DNA of 64,000 bases from positions 28,708 to 92,707 of the forward strand of contig NZ_SCOH01000023.1 of the NCBI RefSeq assembly GCF_005503445.1, read 5' to 3'. Shown one piece after another: positions 44,385-53,337 of the stretch (its first letter is position 1; the number at the start of each line of letters is the position of its first letter). The notes beneath the pieces were generated by a model, which worked only from the letters and a program-made list of their open reading frames with translations, ran no database searches and was not told the origin of the DNA. The DNA comes from Chitinivorax sp. B (GTDB taxonomy: Bacteria > Pseudomonadota > Gammaproteobacteria > Burkholderiales > SCOH01). The position numbers were made by a program, and so were the translations under genes.

Positions 44385-44687
44385 TCAGGCGTTGGTGTGG
44401 CGTGCTTTAGCTTCCTTAATGCAACGACTCTTCGCGTCACCCGTCAGCGTATTGCAACGTTCGGTTGCGACTGCATAATCAGCCTCGCGTTTTACCGCTG
44501 CAGCATCCTGATCCTGTAGAGCATCATGGTCCGGAGCGGACATTGTTTTGTCGGTGCACGGTGTATCTTCGCATTTTGTCGAGCTGGCAGCTTTATCTTC
44601 AACTGGTTGATCGTCACCAATCAACGGCGGCACATATTGGTCTTTTGCTTCGGGTGTTGAAGGTGTTTGGGGAATTGAATCATTCAT
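44385..44687 (-). CDS. Small hydrophilic protein, stress-type
   Basis: Protein of 100 residues starting MNDSIPQTPSTPEAKDQ. It is rich in Pro, Asp and Lys in the first half; the C-terminal ATERCNTLTGDAKSRCIKEAKARH is a two-cysteine motif repeated in many small betaproteobacterial proteins of unknown function. AAAGGA lies 8 bases before the ATG at 44687; the frame extends to 44741 but without support. No signal peptide is evident. Function unknown. Confidence 0.6.
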   Translation of the reverse strand: MNDSIPQTPSTPEAKDQYVPPLIGDDQPVEDKAASSTKCEDTPCTDKTMSAPDHDALQDQDAAAVKREADYAVATERCNTLTGDAKSRCIKEAKARHTNA

Positions 44688-44888
44688 GATGGTTCCTTTG
44701 TCAGGTTGATGGTCTGAAAAAAGCTGGTTGTGGCGATGCAACGATTGCCGCAGTGCTTCCTATTACTGCTGGTGGTGTTGCCAGATGCTGCCAGTGCAAC
44801 AACTCAATTTAGCCTTGAACTCAATTTCTTAATGTCATGGGTACATTGATAAGTTACAAACCGCCGTGCAGATTATGGAGATGAAGGG

Positions 44889-45068
44889 CTACTGCAATTG
44901 CATGTCAGATGTGGCTGTTTTGACATGTTCAATACTGCCCGCCAGTGCAATGGCAATGGGGGTCTTGGCAAAACCTGTCGGCTGTAAGTTACCCAGCTCA
45001 GCCTGAACCTTGGCCGTTATCACAATGTCGTTCGTGCTTTCCGTACGGACTGAAGTTGGCATGATCAT
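44889..45068 (-). CDS. Small protein, possibly BON-like fragment
   Basis: A 59-residue frame starting MIMPTSVRTESTNDIVITAK, with AGGAG seven bases before the ATG. The pattern DIVITAKVQAELGNLQ resembles the first helix of BON domains found in small stress-induced proteins, but the domain is short and its usual glycine region is degenerate. It may be a truncated BON protein or a short independent gene; confidence is limited. Confidence 0.45.
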   Translation of the reverse strand: MIMPTSVRTESTNDIVITAKVQAELGNLQPTGFAKTPIAIALAGSIEHVKTATSDMQLQ

Positions 45069-45297
45069 TAGGGACTCCTGGTTCAATGGGGATGCTAGCG
45101 GTTGGGTCGGCACCCCTGGGCGAATGACACGGAGCATGAGGTAAGTCTAGTGCGGTGTCTGTGCGGTGGGATACACAGGATGGACGTTTTGAAGGTGACA
45201 TGACAAGCTTGAATCAAACAGGTGTATTGACATTGAAAGGTATTTCGAAGGTACAACCATTCTTCCTACCCTACATGAAGGCACGAGATCCGTGCTG

Positions 45298-45483
45298 CTA
45301 CGCTGGTTTTCCGTTGCAGTTTTGAAGAAACGGTTTAACGCGATTTTTGTCAATCAATTCGTGCCGGGATTTGGCCTTATTGCAATAGGGGTCGGTCAGT
45401 ATTGGTAGGCGCTGCTTATAGGCAGCTTCTGCCAGATCACGACCAAGTTCCCGTTGCATTTGCATTTCTCTTTCGTTGGTCAT
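45298..45483 (-). CDS. Small basic protein of unknown function
   Basis: A 61-residue frame starting MTNEREMQMQRELGRDLAEA, with AAGGATC placed 8-14 bases before the ATG at 45483. It is helical in the first half and basic in the second, with two Cys (DPYCNKAK, LQNCNGK). No family recognised. It lies directly downstream of the Crp/Fnr gene on the same strand and may be co-transcribed with it. Confidence 0.5.
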   Translation of the reverse strand: MTNEREMQMQRELGRDLAEAAYKQRLPILTDPYCNKAKSRHELIDKNRVKPFLQNCNGKPA

Positions 45484-45632
45484 GATGGCGATCCTTATGG
45501 ACTGTTGGCAGCTAGTTTGCTGCTGATATATCGTTGCTGACAGTACCCAGTCTGAACCGAACAGGCTGGGTTGTCTGTTTGCTAGCGTACTTTGTGGGAT
45601 AGGCGAGGGTGCAATGCTGGGAAAATAAGACA

Positions 45633-46370
45633 CTACCGTAGAGCGGTAGCAGTCGGTACTGCCAAAGCGGGTAGTAGTCGGTCATACTCTTTTTTGACTA
45701 CGGCGTAACATTCGCAGGTGCGCTTTTCCAGACCGGGACGATCAAGTACGGTGATATGGCCTCGTTGGTAGCGGATCAGGCCTGCTTTGTGTAGGCGGCC
45801 GGCAGCTTCCGTCACGCCTTCGCGCCGGACGCCAAGCATGTTGGCAATTAATTCCTGTGTCATCACCAATTCATTGGAAGGGAGCCGATCCAGGCTTAGG
45901 AGTAGCCAGCGGCACAGTTGCTGGTCAAGCGAATGATGGCGGTTGCAGACAGCAGTTTGTGACATCTGGGTGATCAATGCTTGGGTATACCGTAACAACA
46001 GGTGTAATACCGGGCCAGCACGGTTGAATTCCTGCATCAATAACGGTCCCTTGAGCCGAAGACCTTGCCCGGCACTTTGCACTACTGCCCGGCTTGGGGT
46101 GGATTCTCCGCCCATGAATAGCGAAATGCCGACAATGCCCTCATATCCAACCACCGCAATTTCGGCTGAGCCGCCGTCCTCCATGACATACAACAACGAA
46201 ACAATTGCCGTAGTTGGGAAATACACATTGATCACTTTGCTACCAGCCTCATACAACACTTCGCCAAGTGGCATGTCCACTGGCTCCAATAGTGGCTGCA
46301 GGCGTGCCCACTCGACATTGGGTAAGGCAGCTAACAAGTGATTTTGACTCAGTGCTACTCGTGAAGTCAT
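45633..46370 (-). CDS. Crp/Fnr family transcriptional regulator
   Basis: Regulator of 245 residues. The N-terminal cyclic-nucleotide-binding-type beta-roll (LEPVDMPLGEVLYEAGSKVINVYFPTTAIVSL) and the C-terminal winged helix (MTQELIANMLGVRREGVTEAAGRLHKAGLI) are clear. It lacks the N-terminal cysteine cluster of FNR, so it is not an Fe-S oxygen sensor of that type. Proteins of this subgroup are common beside small stress genes. The ATG at 46370 gives MTSRVALSQ; earlier in-frame starts lack a ribosome site. It is divergent from csbD across a 289-base region containing a large inverted repeat. Confidence 0.88.
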   Translation of the reverse strand: MTSRVALSQNHLLAALPNVEWARLQPLLEPVDMPLGEVLYEAGSKVINVYFPTTAIVSLLYVMEDGGSAEIAVVGYEGIVGISLFMGGESTPSRAVVQSAGQGLRLKGPLLMQEFNRAGPVLHLLLRYTQALITQMSQTAVCNRHHSLDQQLCRWLLLSLDRLPSNELVMTQELIANMLGVRREGVTEAAGRLHKAGLIRYQRGHITVLDRPGLEKRTCECYAVVKKEYDRLLPALAVPTATALR

Positions 46371-46492
46371 TTGCATCTCTTTCAAGGTGATTAGCCCAAG
46401 GGATACAACATGGTGACCAGAGCCTATAGGGTCAAGTTTACCGCTACCGTATCAGTATAAGTCGCGTGAAGGTGGTGTGCCAGTCATCAGGC

Positions 46493-46528
46493 CACGGCTG
46501 TCCGTACGGTAACGTACCGACAGCCGTG
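46493..46528. repeat. 36-base interrupted inverted repeat in the crp-csbD intergenic region
   Basis: CACGGCTGTC (46493-46502) pairs with GACAGCCGTG (46519-46528), and inside it GTAC (46504-46507) pairs with GTAC (46514-46517) around a short loop. It stands between divergent genes, where a terminator is not expected, so it may be an operator, an RNA element in a leader, or a chromosomal hairpin. Confidence 0.7.
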
Positions 46529-46659
46529 TGTGATTCATCTACGCTCCATGATATTGGAAGTTGGTACCTGCATGATATGGAATAGCTGTAGGTAGCATGA
46601 TGCTGGATTGGTAATCGCACCAGTGGCATCCGAAGCACAAGATAGTAAAGGAGTCGAAA

Positions 46660-46884
46660 ATGAACTGGCGTATCGTTGAAGCTAACTGGGAACAATTCAA
46701 AAGCATTGTCAAGGAACAATGGGGTCACCTCACCGATGATCACTTGGATATGATTGCTGGCAAGCGCGAAATCTTGGCCGGCAAGATTCAGGAGGCTTAC
46801 GGAATCTCGAAGGATGAAGCCGAGAAGCAAATTGAAAGTTTTAAAGAACGTCACGAGGGCAGTGATTCGAAGCGGCCCTCCTAG
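46660..46884 (+). CDS. CsbD family stress protein
   Basis: CsbD-like protein of 74 residues. The family pattern is complete: MNWRIVEANWEQFKSIVKEQWGHLTDDHLDMIAGKRE, then LAGKIQEAYGISKDEAEKQI. CsbD proteins are abundant general-stress proteins whose biochemical role is not known. A ribosome site (AAAGGAG at 46648-46654) precedes the ATG. It is followed by a GlsB-type gene, the usual partner. Confidence 0.92.
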   Translation: MNWRIVEANWEQFKSIVKEQWGHLTDDHLDMIAGKREILAGKIQEAYGISKDEAEKQIESFKERHEGSDSKRPS

Positions 46885-46979
46885 CAGCCTGTTGTGTGTG
46901 GCAGCGTGCAATAGCCCGGTCGGCGGACGCATAGCGCTGATGCAGCTCAATCCGACCTTAATTACAAAAGGAAATCATC

Positions 46980-47246
46980 ATGTCACTGATAGCATGGATC
47001 ATTCTCGGGTTGCTGGCAGGCTTTGCGGCCAGTCAGCTTGTCAAAAGTACCGGTCAGGGTGTAGTGCTGGATGTGTTGCTTGGTATTGCCGGTGCCATTA
47101 TCGGCGGTTCCTTGTTCAATACCTTCGGGATGATGGGTGTGACCGGATTCAACTTCAGTCTGTTGGTTGCAATTGTCAGTGCGGCCTTGCTGTTACTGGT
47201 GTATCACGCGGTGATGGCTACCACGCGAAATTTTACTAAGGAATGA
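46980..47246 (+). CDS. GlsB/YeaQ/YmgE family stress response membrane protein
   Basis: Membrane protein of 88 residues with three hydrophobic segments and the family glycine pattern (GLLAGFAASQLV, DVLLGIAGAIIGGSLFNTFGM). Members are induced by envelope or osmotic stress; function is unclear. AAAGGAAATC before the ATG is the ribosome site. It is probably co-transcribed with csbD. A hairpin (47263-47283) lies downstream without a strong T run. Confidence 0.9.
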   Translation: MSLIAWIILGLLAGFAASQLVKSTGQGVVLDVLLGIAGAIIGGSLFNTFGMMGVTGFNFSLLVAIVSAALLLLVYHAVMATTRNFTKE

Positions 47247-47304
47247 ATTCGAACATCATGAGGCCGGCTCATTTTGAGCCGGTGAGCCTATATAGAATAT
47301 AAAA

Positions 47305-47339
47305 CCAGTATCACTGGCCAACGTGTATGGTGATACTGG
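47305..47339 (-). terminator. Intrinsic terminator for the LNS2 gene
   Basis: CCAGTATCAC (47305-47314) pairs with GTGATACTGG (47330-47339). On the minus strand the stem is followed by TTTTATATTC. Confidence 0.75.
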
Positions 47340-47351
47340 GTGCGTGCAATG

Positions 47352-48326
47352 TTATCGACAGTTGGCGCGGGGGGTGGGTTTGACCACGCTGACAAAGTGT
47401 TGGGTGTAATCACCTTGAATGGCCTGTGTACCTGATTTGCCGGCATTAGGCCCGATGATATAGGTATTTGCTTTGGGAAGACCGCCATCGGCATAGGCGG
47501 CGATATCCGTGGTGGCATTACCGTAAGCGCGGATGATGTTCAGCCCGACAGTCTCCTTCAGATAACGCACATAATCGGTTTTGAACTGTTGGGTATTGGG
47601 CGGGATCGGGCCATCACCGTAAGGATTGGAATGGTAGTGCCACTGGTTTATCCCCTTGATTTGCAGCCATTCCCGACCATCCTTGGTGACCCAGTAGGGG
47701 CGGGCGGTCAGATAGATGATCTGGTAACCCTTTTGCTTGTAGGCATTGACGGTTTCAACAGCGTAATTGAAAGCAGTGGCCGTCTTGACACCGATATAAT
47801 CGGCATAGGCCTCGAAATCATTGATGGTCAAGGTGCCGTCAATGTCAAACAATACGGCATCCCGACCTGCATCGACCACGCTCAAGTAGCCCTGTGTGCT
47901 GCTCAGGTCGCCCTCCACCACAAAACGTACTACGTACTCACCAGGTTTGCGCTGACCGGTCGGCACATAGATCTTGCCGTCACTATTGGTCAGAAAACTC
48001 CCTAAATACTCCCACTTGTTCATTCCTGTGCCATATAAATAAGCATGAATGCGCTCGTCTTCCAGGTCTTTGTGAAGCAAGGCGTCATAGTCGAACTTGG
48101 CCATCATCACCGCACCTGAACCTGACTTGACGATCATGTCGTGCACCATATGCCAAGGCTTGTAGAGCCCTGACAAAAGGGTGTTGCCGAAGTGGCGGAA
48201 TTGCTTCTTGACGGGGTTGCTCAGGCTGGGTGGGCTGGCTGGGGTCTGGTAATCGGGGCAGACGCCCGCTTGGGCTTGCAGGGTCAAACCGGCAGCCAAC
48301 AGGCAGCAGGCGATCGTTTTCAACAT
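47352..48326 (-). CDS. Secreted lipin/LNS2-type phosphatase
   Basis: Protein of 324 residues with a signal peptide (MLKTIACCLLAAGLTLQAQA). The C-terminal half is a HAD-like LNS2 domain: the catalytic DxDGT motif in AVLFDIDGTLTINDFEAYAD, then IIYLTARPYWVTKDGREWL and the acidic region near NATTDIAAYADGGLP. LNS2 domains are phosphatidic acid phosphatases in eukaryotic lipins; related bacterial proteins are secreted and uncharacterised. The N-terminal half has a beta-sandwich-like part (YVPTGQRKPGEYVVRFVVEG). GAGGAGAAC before the ATG is a strong ribosome site. The substrate is inferred from the fold only. Confidence 0.85.
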   Translation of the reverse strand: MLKTIACCLLAAGLTLQAQAGVCPDYQTPASPPSLSNPVKKQFRHFGNTLLSGLYKPWHMVHDMIVKSGSGAVMMAKFDYDALLHKDLEDERIHAYLYGTGMNKWEYLGSFLTNSDGKIYVPTGQRKPGEYVVRFVVEGDLSSTQGYLSVVDAGRDAVLFDIDGTLTINDFEAYADYIGVKTATAFNYAVETVNAYKQKGYQIIYLTARPYWVTKDGREWLQIKGINQWHYHSNPYGDGPIPPNTQQFKTDYVRYLKETVGLNIIRAYGNATTDIAAYADGGLPKANTYIIGPNAGKSGTQAIQGDYTQHFVSVVKPTPRANCR

Positions 48327-48658
48327 GATGTTCTCCTCGTTTTCTGTCTTGTTGTGATTGCGCGATCATCGCATTTGTATATGAAACGACGATGTATCGC
48401 TTAACGATGATAAGCAATTGATCTATTTTCGTAAATCGAATTACTCGATTGGCATATTACGTGGTGGTGTGGCGATCGACTGACTGGCTACCCCTGGGAT
48501 GTCGTTGAGCGAAGCTGTTTGCCGTTGGGGCTTGTCAGTACTTGAGATTGGGGGTGTGAGGCGAGGATGGATGTCATTGTCAGGATGTACCGCAGTGCCC
48601 GGTCGTGACGAGTTGCCCGATGAGTGGGCGGCTATTGTGAATCATCAGGAGGGGCATC
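48327..48658. other. Intergenic region between divergent LNS2 and muramidase genes
   Basis: No gene is supported; a 64-codon frame at 48499-48693 overlaps the muramidase start and lacks coding features. The stretch 48370-48460 is AT-rich and probably holds the LNS2 promoter. AGGAGGGG at 48649-48656 is the muramidase ribosome site. Confidence 0.5.
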
Positions 48659-49453
48659 ATGGACTTTCAGGGTTTGGCAACACCATTGAGTGAGACACAA
48701 TTGGATCAAGTTCTGGCAAATCTGGGTGTGACCGCACCAGCCTTGTGGGCGGTCATCGAAGTGGAGACGGCTGGTGACGGTTTTTTGCCAAGCCGCAAAC
48801 CACGTATTCTGTTTGAACGGCACAAATTCAGTGCCAAAACCAACCACCAGTACGATCAGTCCCATCCGGATATCAGTCAGCCGACCTGGGGAGGGTATGG
48901 GCCGGGCGGGGAGCACCAGTATGATCGCTTGAATGAAGCCTGCGCCTTGAACTGGAATGCGGCCTGTGAGTCGGCATCCTGGGGGCTGGGGCAGGTCATG
49001 GGTGAGCAATGGCAATCCCTTGGGTACGCCAGTATTCAGGCATTCGTTGCCGCCATGTGTATGGACGAAGGCGGGCAATTGGATGCCATGGCACGTTTCA
49101 TTCGTGTGAATAAGCTGGATTTGAAACTGCAATCCAAGGATTGGCAGGGATTTGCCCGAAGCTACAATGGGCCGGCCTATGCTGATAACCGGTATGACAT
49201 CAAATTGAGCCAGCAATATCAGAAATTGTCGATTGGCCCCTTGCCGGATCTACGGGTGCGGGCAGTACAACTGATCCTGACCTATCTGAGTGTCAATGTG
49301 CCCGTATTCAATCCACAAGGTGTCGATGGCTGGCTTGGGCAGCGTACACGCTCAGCACTGGCGGCGTTTCAGGCTGCACAAGGCTTGCCCGTCACCAATG
49401 GGCTGGATGATGTCACTTATACCAAGTTATTGAAGGTGGGGGGCTTTACCTGA
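48659..49453 (+). CDS. Peptidoglycan hydrolase: N-acetylmuramidase (DUF3380) plus peptidoglycan-binding domain
   Basis: Lysozyme-like protein of 264 residues. The N-terminal N-acetylmuramidase domain (DUF3380) is recognised by ALWAVIEVETAGDGFLPSRKP, ILFERHKFSAKT and SASWGLGQVMGEQWQSLGY, with Glu33-35 region as the catalytic acid candidate. A C-terminal peptidoglycan-binding domain ends it (VDGWLGQRTRSALAAFQAAQGLPVTNGLDD). There is no signal peptide, which fits phage endolysin-type enzymes or effector-type lysozymes needing another export route. No other phage genes adjoin it. It converges with the GGDEF-EAL gene three bases downstream. Confidence 0.88.
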   Translation: MDFQGLATPLSETQLDQVLANLGVTAPALWAVIEVETAGDGFLPSRKPRILFERHKFSAKTNHQYDQSHPDISQPTWGGYGPGGEHQYDRLNEACALNWNAACESASWGLGQVMGEQWQSLGYASIQAFVAAMCMDEGGQLDAMARFIRVNKLDLKLQSKDWQGFARSYNGPAYADNRYDIKLSQQYQKLSIGPLPDLRVRAVQLILTYLSVNVPVFNPQGVDGWLGQRTRSALAAFQAAQGLPVTNGLDDVTYTKLLKVGGFT

Positions 49454-49456
49454 TAG

Positions 49457-52417
49457 TCAAGCCGAAGGGTCGGTAACCGGTTGGGCATCCTGACTGAGCA
49501 GGTGTTCGAATTCATTGGATGAAAGTGGGCAGGCGTACAGGTAACCCTGCACATAATCACAGCCGGCGCGGGCCAGAAGATCGCGTTGCAGTGTTGTTTC
49601 GACGCCTTCCGCCACGACCTTGATGCCCAATTTGTGCGCCATCACGATGATGGCCTCACATAAAGCCAGATCGGGTGAGTCGATGGCCAGATTTCGAACG
49701 AAGGATTGATCGATCTTCAGGTAGTCGATATCGAACTTCTTCAGGTAGGACAACGCAGAGTAGCCGGTACCGAAGTCATCCAGCGCGACTTGAATGCCCG
49801 CATCGCGGAAAGCAAGCAGATGCTGGCTGACCACATCACCGATATCCATCAAGAGGCCTTCGGTGATTTCGACCACCATGCTGTGCCCAGGCAGGCCCAG
49901 CGTGGCCAAATGAGAGATCCACAGGCTGTCGTGACCGGCATCACTGCGAAACTGGACGGGTGATTTGTTGATGCTGATCTGGAAATCCGGGTGGTAGTGA
50001 AGGCGCCATTGCTTGACCTGGCGGGCGGCCTCGAAAAACACCCAATTTCCGATGTCGATGATCAGTCCTGTTTCTTCCGCGATGGGGATAAAGTCTGCTG
50101 GACTGATGCGACCCAGTTTCGGGTGTTCCCAGCGAATCAGCGCTTCGGCTTTGTGCACCTGTCCTGATACCAATTCAACAATGGGTTGATAGTAGAGACT
50201 GAACTGCTGCCCGGCCACGGCACCACGCAGGTCATTGGCCAGTCGCATACGTTTTTCGACAGCCAATTGCATGGAATGGGTGAAGTAGTTGTAACGGTTG
50301 CGACCTTGTTGCTTGGCCGCATACATGGCCTGATCAGCATGTTTGATCAGGCTGTCGATATCAGCCGCATCGTCAGGGTAGAACGTGATACCGATACTGG
50401 CCGAGACATAGGTCAAATCTTCACCCAGCTTGAAGGGTTCGACCAATCGATCAAGCAGCTTGCGGGCGACTCGCTCGACGATGTGGGTGTCCTCCAGTTC
50501 GCTCAAGATCAGTGTGAATTCATCGCCACCCAAACGTACCACGGTATCTGTCTCGCGCACCGAGCTGGTCAAGCGCGCAGCGACTTCCTTCAGTAACTGG
50601 TCGCCCATGGCGTGGCCCAGGGTATCATTGACCTCCTTGAAGTGGTCCAGGTCAAGAAATATCAAAGCCAACGGTAGGCCGGTGCGGTGGGCTTTCTTGA
50701 TTTCCTGTTGCAGTCTGTCCAGAAACATGTGGCGGTTCGGCAGGCCAGTCAGTGGATCAAAGTTGGCTTGCAGCCAGATCAGTTCCTCGGATTTCTTTTT
50801 TTCGCTGATATCCAGAAACTGCGCCACCCGGCGGTGTACGCTGCCATCCTCATTCAGAATGGTGTTGATGGTGAGCAGGACAATGAATTGCTCACCGTTC
50901 TTGCGGCGTTCCCAGACCTCGCCATGCCAGTGACCTGTCTGGCGAATGGTTTCCCACATTGATTCATAGAATGCCAGGTCATGCCGGCCGGATCGCAAGA
51001 TGGAGGTCTTCTTGCCAATGGCTTCCTCCTTGCTGTAGCCCGTCAGTTTGGCAAAGGCGGGGTTGATGGCCAAAATGACATTGTCGGCATCCGAGACCGA
51101 CATTGCTTCACTACTATTGGTGTAAACCAGGGATGCCAGCTGCATTTCCTCTTCTGCCCGTTTGCGTTCGGAAATGTCTTCAATGATCGACCAGATATAC
51201 CGTTCACCTTCGTTACCGGTAATCAGCACGCCATTCAGTCTGACGGGTAGCAGGTGGCCATCCCGATGAATGTATTCTTTTTCATAGGGGCCATAGCGGC
51301 CTTGTACTTCCAGTGACTTGAGCTGTTGTTGCTCTACAGGTGCGTAGTGGGCTGGGGTCAGGTCCCAGTAACTGAGCTGGTTCAGCTCGGTCAATGAATA
51401 GCCGACCATGTCGAGCAAGGCTGGGTTGGCTTCCATATAGCGGCCATCCATTGCATTGCGTGCCATGCCGAGGGGCGATAGCTCAACCATGGCGCGCAAT
51501 CGTTGTTCTCGTTCCTTCAGATCGGTTTCGGCTTGCAGGCGTTCATTGATGACCATCGCCAACGACATGCCTACCAGTGTCAACACCAGGATGAAGAACC
51601 AGTAATTGGTCAAGTTGGTAGCCAGATCAAGCTGGCCCAGGTAGCCCTGCCCATGCATGATGCCGGCGAGGGCTTGCGCTGCTGTCAGCCCGACCACAAG
51701 GGAAGCACCGTGACGACCGAAACGAACGCTGGCCCACGCGACAAAGGCGAAGCTCAGGAATCCCTTGGCATGCTCGCCAAACTGTTCATGTAGCCAACCC
51801 ATGAAGATGATTTGTCCGGCAATCGCAGCCAGCCCGAAGCACAATAAGGTTTCCAGAAGCCGTGGTTGTGTCAGCCAGCCTGTTGGCGGGTGGCGCCAGA
51901 CCAGGATCATCGGTGTCAACACCACCATGCCCAGCACGTCGCCTTGCCACCACAAAATCAATTGCCTGAAATAGGTTGCCTCCACAATACTGCCATTGAG
52001 CATTGACACCGTCGTGCCGAGGGTGGCGCCAACCAGCGAAGCCAGGGCGGCTGAAAGACATAGCCATAGATACTGGCGCAACCGGGTCAAGGGTGGGTGC
52101 CCGTCGCGGAGTTGTGCGATCAGGACGGCGGCCAGTGTGGCTTCCAGTGTGGCTGCCATGGCACCGAGTACAGCACTCCACCCATGAAAACCCATCAGGA
52201 AATTGCCGCTCAGATCCCCTAGCAAGATGGCGGGCCAAAAACGTATTCCGGCCAACAATAAACCCGCCAGGGCCAAGCCACCTGGCGGCCAGACAATGGA
52301 GGCGATGCCATCGGTAACCAGAAAGCGGTTGGTCAGTCCTGCCAGCGTGGCGTAGGCAGCGGCAAAGGCGAGCATGGATAGTCCGGTGGTCCGAACGTAA
52401 TCAAGCCACTTTTTCAA
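49457..52417 (-). CDS. MASE1-PAS-PAS-GGDEF-EAL protein (c-di-GMP metabolism)
   Basis: Membrane protein of 986 residues from the chosen TTG. The N-terminal MASE1 region has about eight helices (LTNRFLVTDGIASIVWPPGGLALAG, LLGDLSGNFLMGF), then two PAS modules, an intact GGDEF domain (VVRLGGDEFTLILSE) and an intact EAL domain (KAEALIRWEHP, DDFGTGYSALSYLKKF, DYLKIDQSF, VAEGVET). Both activities could be present, so it may synthesise or degrade c-di-GMP depending on its PAS/MASE1 input. TTG at 52417 is preferred because AGGAGG lies seven bases upstream; the GTG at 52489, overlapping the preceding gene's stop, would add 24 residues. Confidence 0.9.
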   Translation of the reverse strand: MKKWLDYVRTTGLSMLAFAAAYATLAGLTNRFLVTDGIASIVWPPGGLALAGLLLAGIRFWPAILLGDLSGNFLMGFHGWSAVLGAMAATLEATLAAVLIAQLRDGHPPLTRLRQYLWLCLSAALASLVGATLGTTVSMLNGSIVEATYFRQLILWWQGDVLGMVVLTPMILVWRHPPTGWLTQPRLLETLLCFGLAAIAGQIIFMGWLHEQFGEHAKGFLSFAFVAWASVRFGRHGASLVVGLTAAQALAGIMHGQGYLGQLDLATNLTNYWFFILVLTLVGMSLAMVINERLQAETDLKEREQRLRAMVELSPLGMARNAMDGRYMEANPALLDMVGYSLTELNQLSYWDLTPAHYAPVEQQQLKSLEVQGRYGPYEKEYIHRDGHLLPVRLNGVLITGNEGERYIWSIIEDISERKRAEEEMQLASLVYTNSSEAMSVSDADNVILAINPAFAKLTGYSKEEAIGKKTSILRSGRHDLAFYESMWETIRQTGHWHGEVWERRKNGEQFIVLLTINTILNEDGSVHRRVAQFLDISEKKKSEELIWLQANFDPLTGLPNRHMFLDRLQQEIKKAHRTGLPLALIFLDLDHFKEVNDTLGHAMGDQLLKEVAARLTSSVRETDTVVRLGGDEFTLILSELEDTHIVERVARKLLDRLVEPFKLGEDLTYVSASIGITFYPDDAADIDSLIKHADQAMYAAKQQGRNRYNYFTHSMQLAVEKRMRLANDLRGAVAGQQFSLYYQPIVELVSGQVHKAEALIRWEHPKLGRISPADFIPIAEETGLIIDIGNWVFFEAARQVKQWRLHYHPDFQISINKSPVQFRSDAGHDSLWISHLATLGLPGHSMVVEITEGLLMDIGDVVSQHLLAFRDAGIQVALDDFGTGYSALSYLKKFDIDYLKIDQSFVRNLAIDSPDLALCEAIIVMAHKLGIKVVAEGVETTLQRDLLARAGCDYVQGYLYACPLSSNEFEHLLSQDAQPVTDPSA

Positions 52418-52485
52418 AGGCAAGCCTCCTATTTGCCATGATGTCGGTTGAATGATGACACGTTGCGTTATCGACGATATTGCTG

Positions 52486-53220
52486 TCACGGTCTGGCGAA
52501 GGAAGGGAAATAACCGTTGTATTTCCCGCTATCGCGTAGTTTTTTCAGCCCTTGATTGAAACGCACCATCAAACCTGCGTTACGTGCATGTTGCTTGTTC
52601 AGGATCAGATGGTAAGTGACTGAGTTATAGACCTTGGGATGATGGGTGAATTGAGCCAATTCATCTTTGCTGAAATGACGGCGCAAAATGGCATAACCCA
52701 CCTCACGGTCAGAGGGAAAGATATCGATGTGGCCGGCCAGCAGTTTCCGAAAATTCGACAGGTCATCGCCTGCATGTGTGACCTTGATGTTCAACAGTTT
52801 TTCGAATTCATACTCATAGCCCAGGCTGCCCCCAATGCGGAACCTGGCCAGATCATCATAGGTTTGCCATTGAAACGGCACCCGCTTGAGATGAAAAAAG
52901 ACGGATTGTCCTTCGAAGATGGAGTCGCTGAACAGAAACTTCTGGGCGCGTTCTTCCTCATAGCTCCACACTACTGATCCCTCATGGATACCCGCCTCGG
53001 CCTCTTTGTAGGCACGTTTCCATGGGCGGAATACATAGTTGACGCGGATGCCGACCTCCGCAAAGGCATCGGTCACAATGCGTGATGCAATGCCGTAGCC
53101 GGGTTCATATTCGGTCAGGTAGGGTGGCCATTCGCCATTGGTCAGGGTAATGTCAGCCGAGACGCAAGGAAGGGGGAGGAGTAGTATCAAGTACATACAC
53201 AGTCTGGCGACCCGGTTCAT
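52486..53220 (-). CDS. Periplasmic SBP_bac_3-type binding protein
   Basis: Periplasmic binding protein of 244 residues with a signal peptide (MNRVARLCMYLILLLPLPCVSA). The mature part shows NGEWPPYLTEYEPGYGIASRIVTDAFAEVG, the pattern of the amino-acid-binding family 3. It stands immediately upstream of the MASE1-GGDEF-EAL gene; if that gene starts at the alternative GTG the two overlap. A receptor role feeding ligand information to the c-di-GMP protein is a reasonable inference. No transporter genes are nearby. Confidence 0.85.
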   Translation of the reverse strand: MNRVARLCMYLILLLPLPCVSADITLTNGEWPPYLTEYEPGYGIASRIVTDAFAEVGIRVNYVFRPWKRAYKEAEAGIHEGSVVWSYEEERAQKFLFSDSIFEGQSVFFHLKRVPFQWQTYDDLARFRIGGSLGYEYEFEKLLNIKVTHAGDDLSNFRKLLAGHIDIFPSDREVGYAILRRHFSKDELAQFTHHPKVYNSVTYHLILNKQHARNAGLMVRFNQGLKKLRDSGKYNGYFPSFARP

Positions 53221-53337
53221 GCCCCACCTGCTGTTTCCATACTGGGTTCATTCCAGCATAGCATTGAATTGCAGGCTGGCGGATGACTGACCATCCGTTG
53301 TCTGCCTGCTTTCTCGTTAAGGAGTCTCGACCGAATC

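Noticed and set aside
48659..49453. Muramidase gene as evidence of a prophage
   Set aside because: No holin, capsid, tail or repressor genes adjoin it, so I treat it as a lone peptidoglycan hydrolase.
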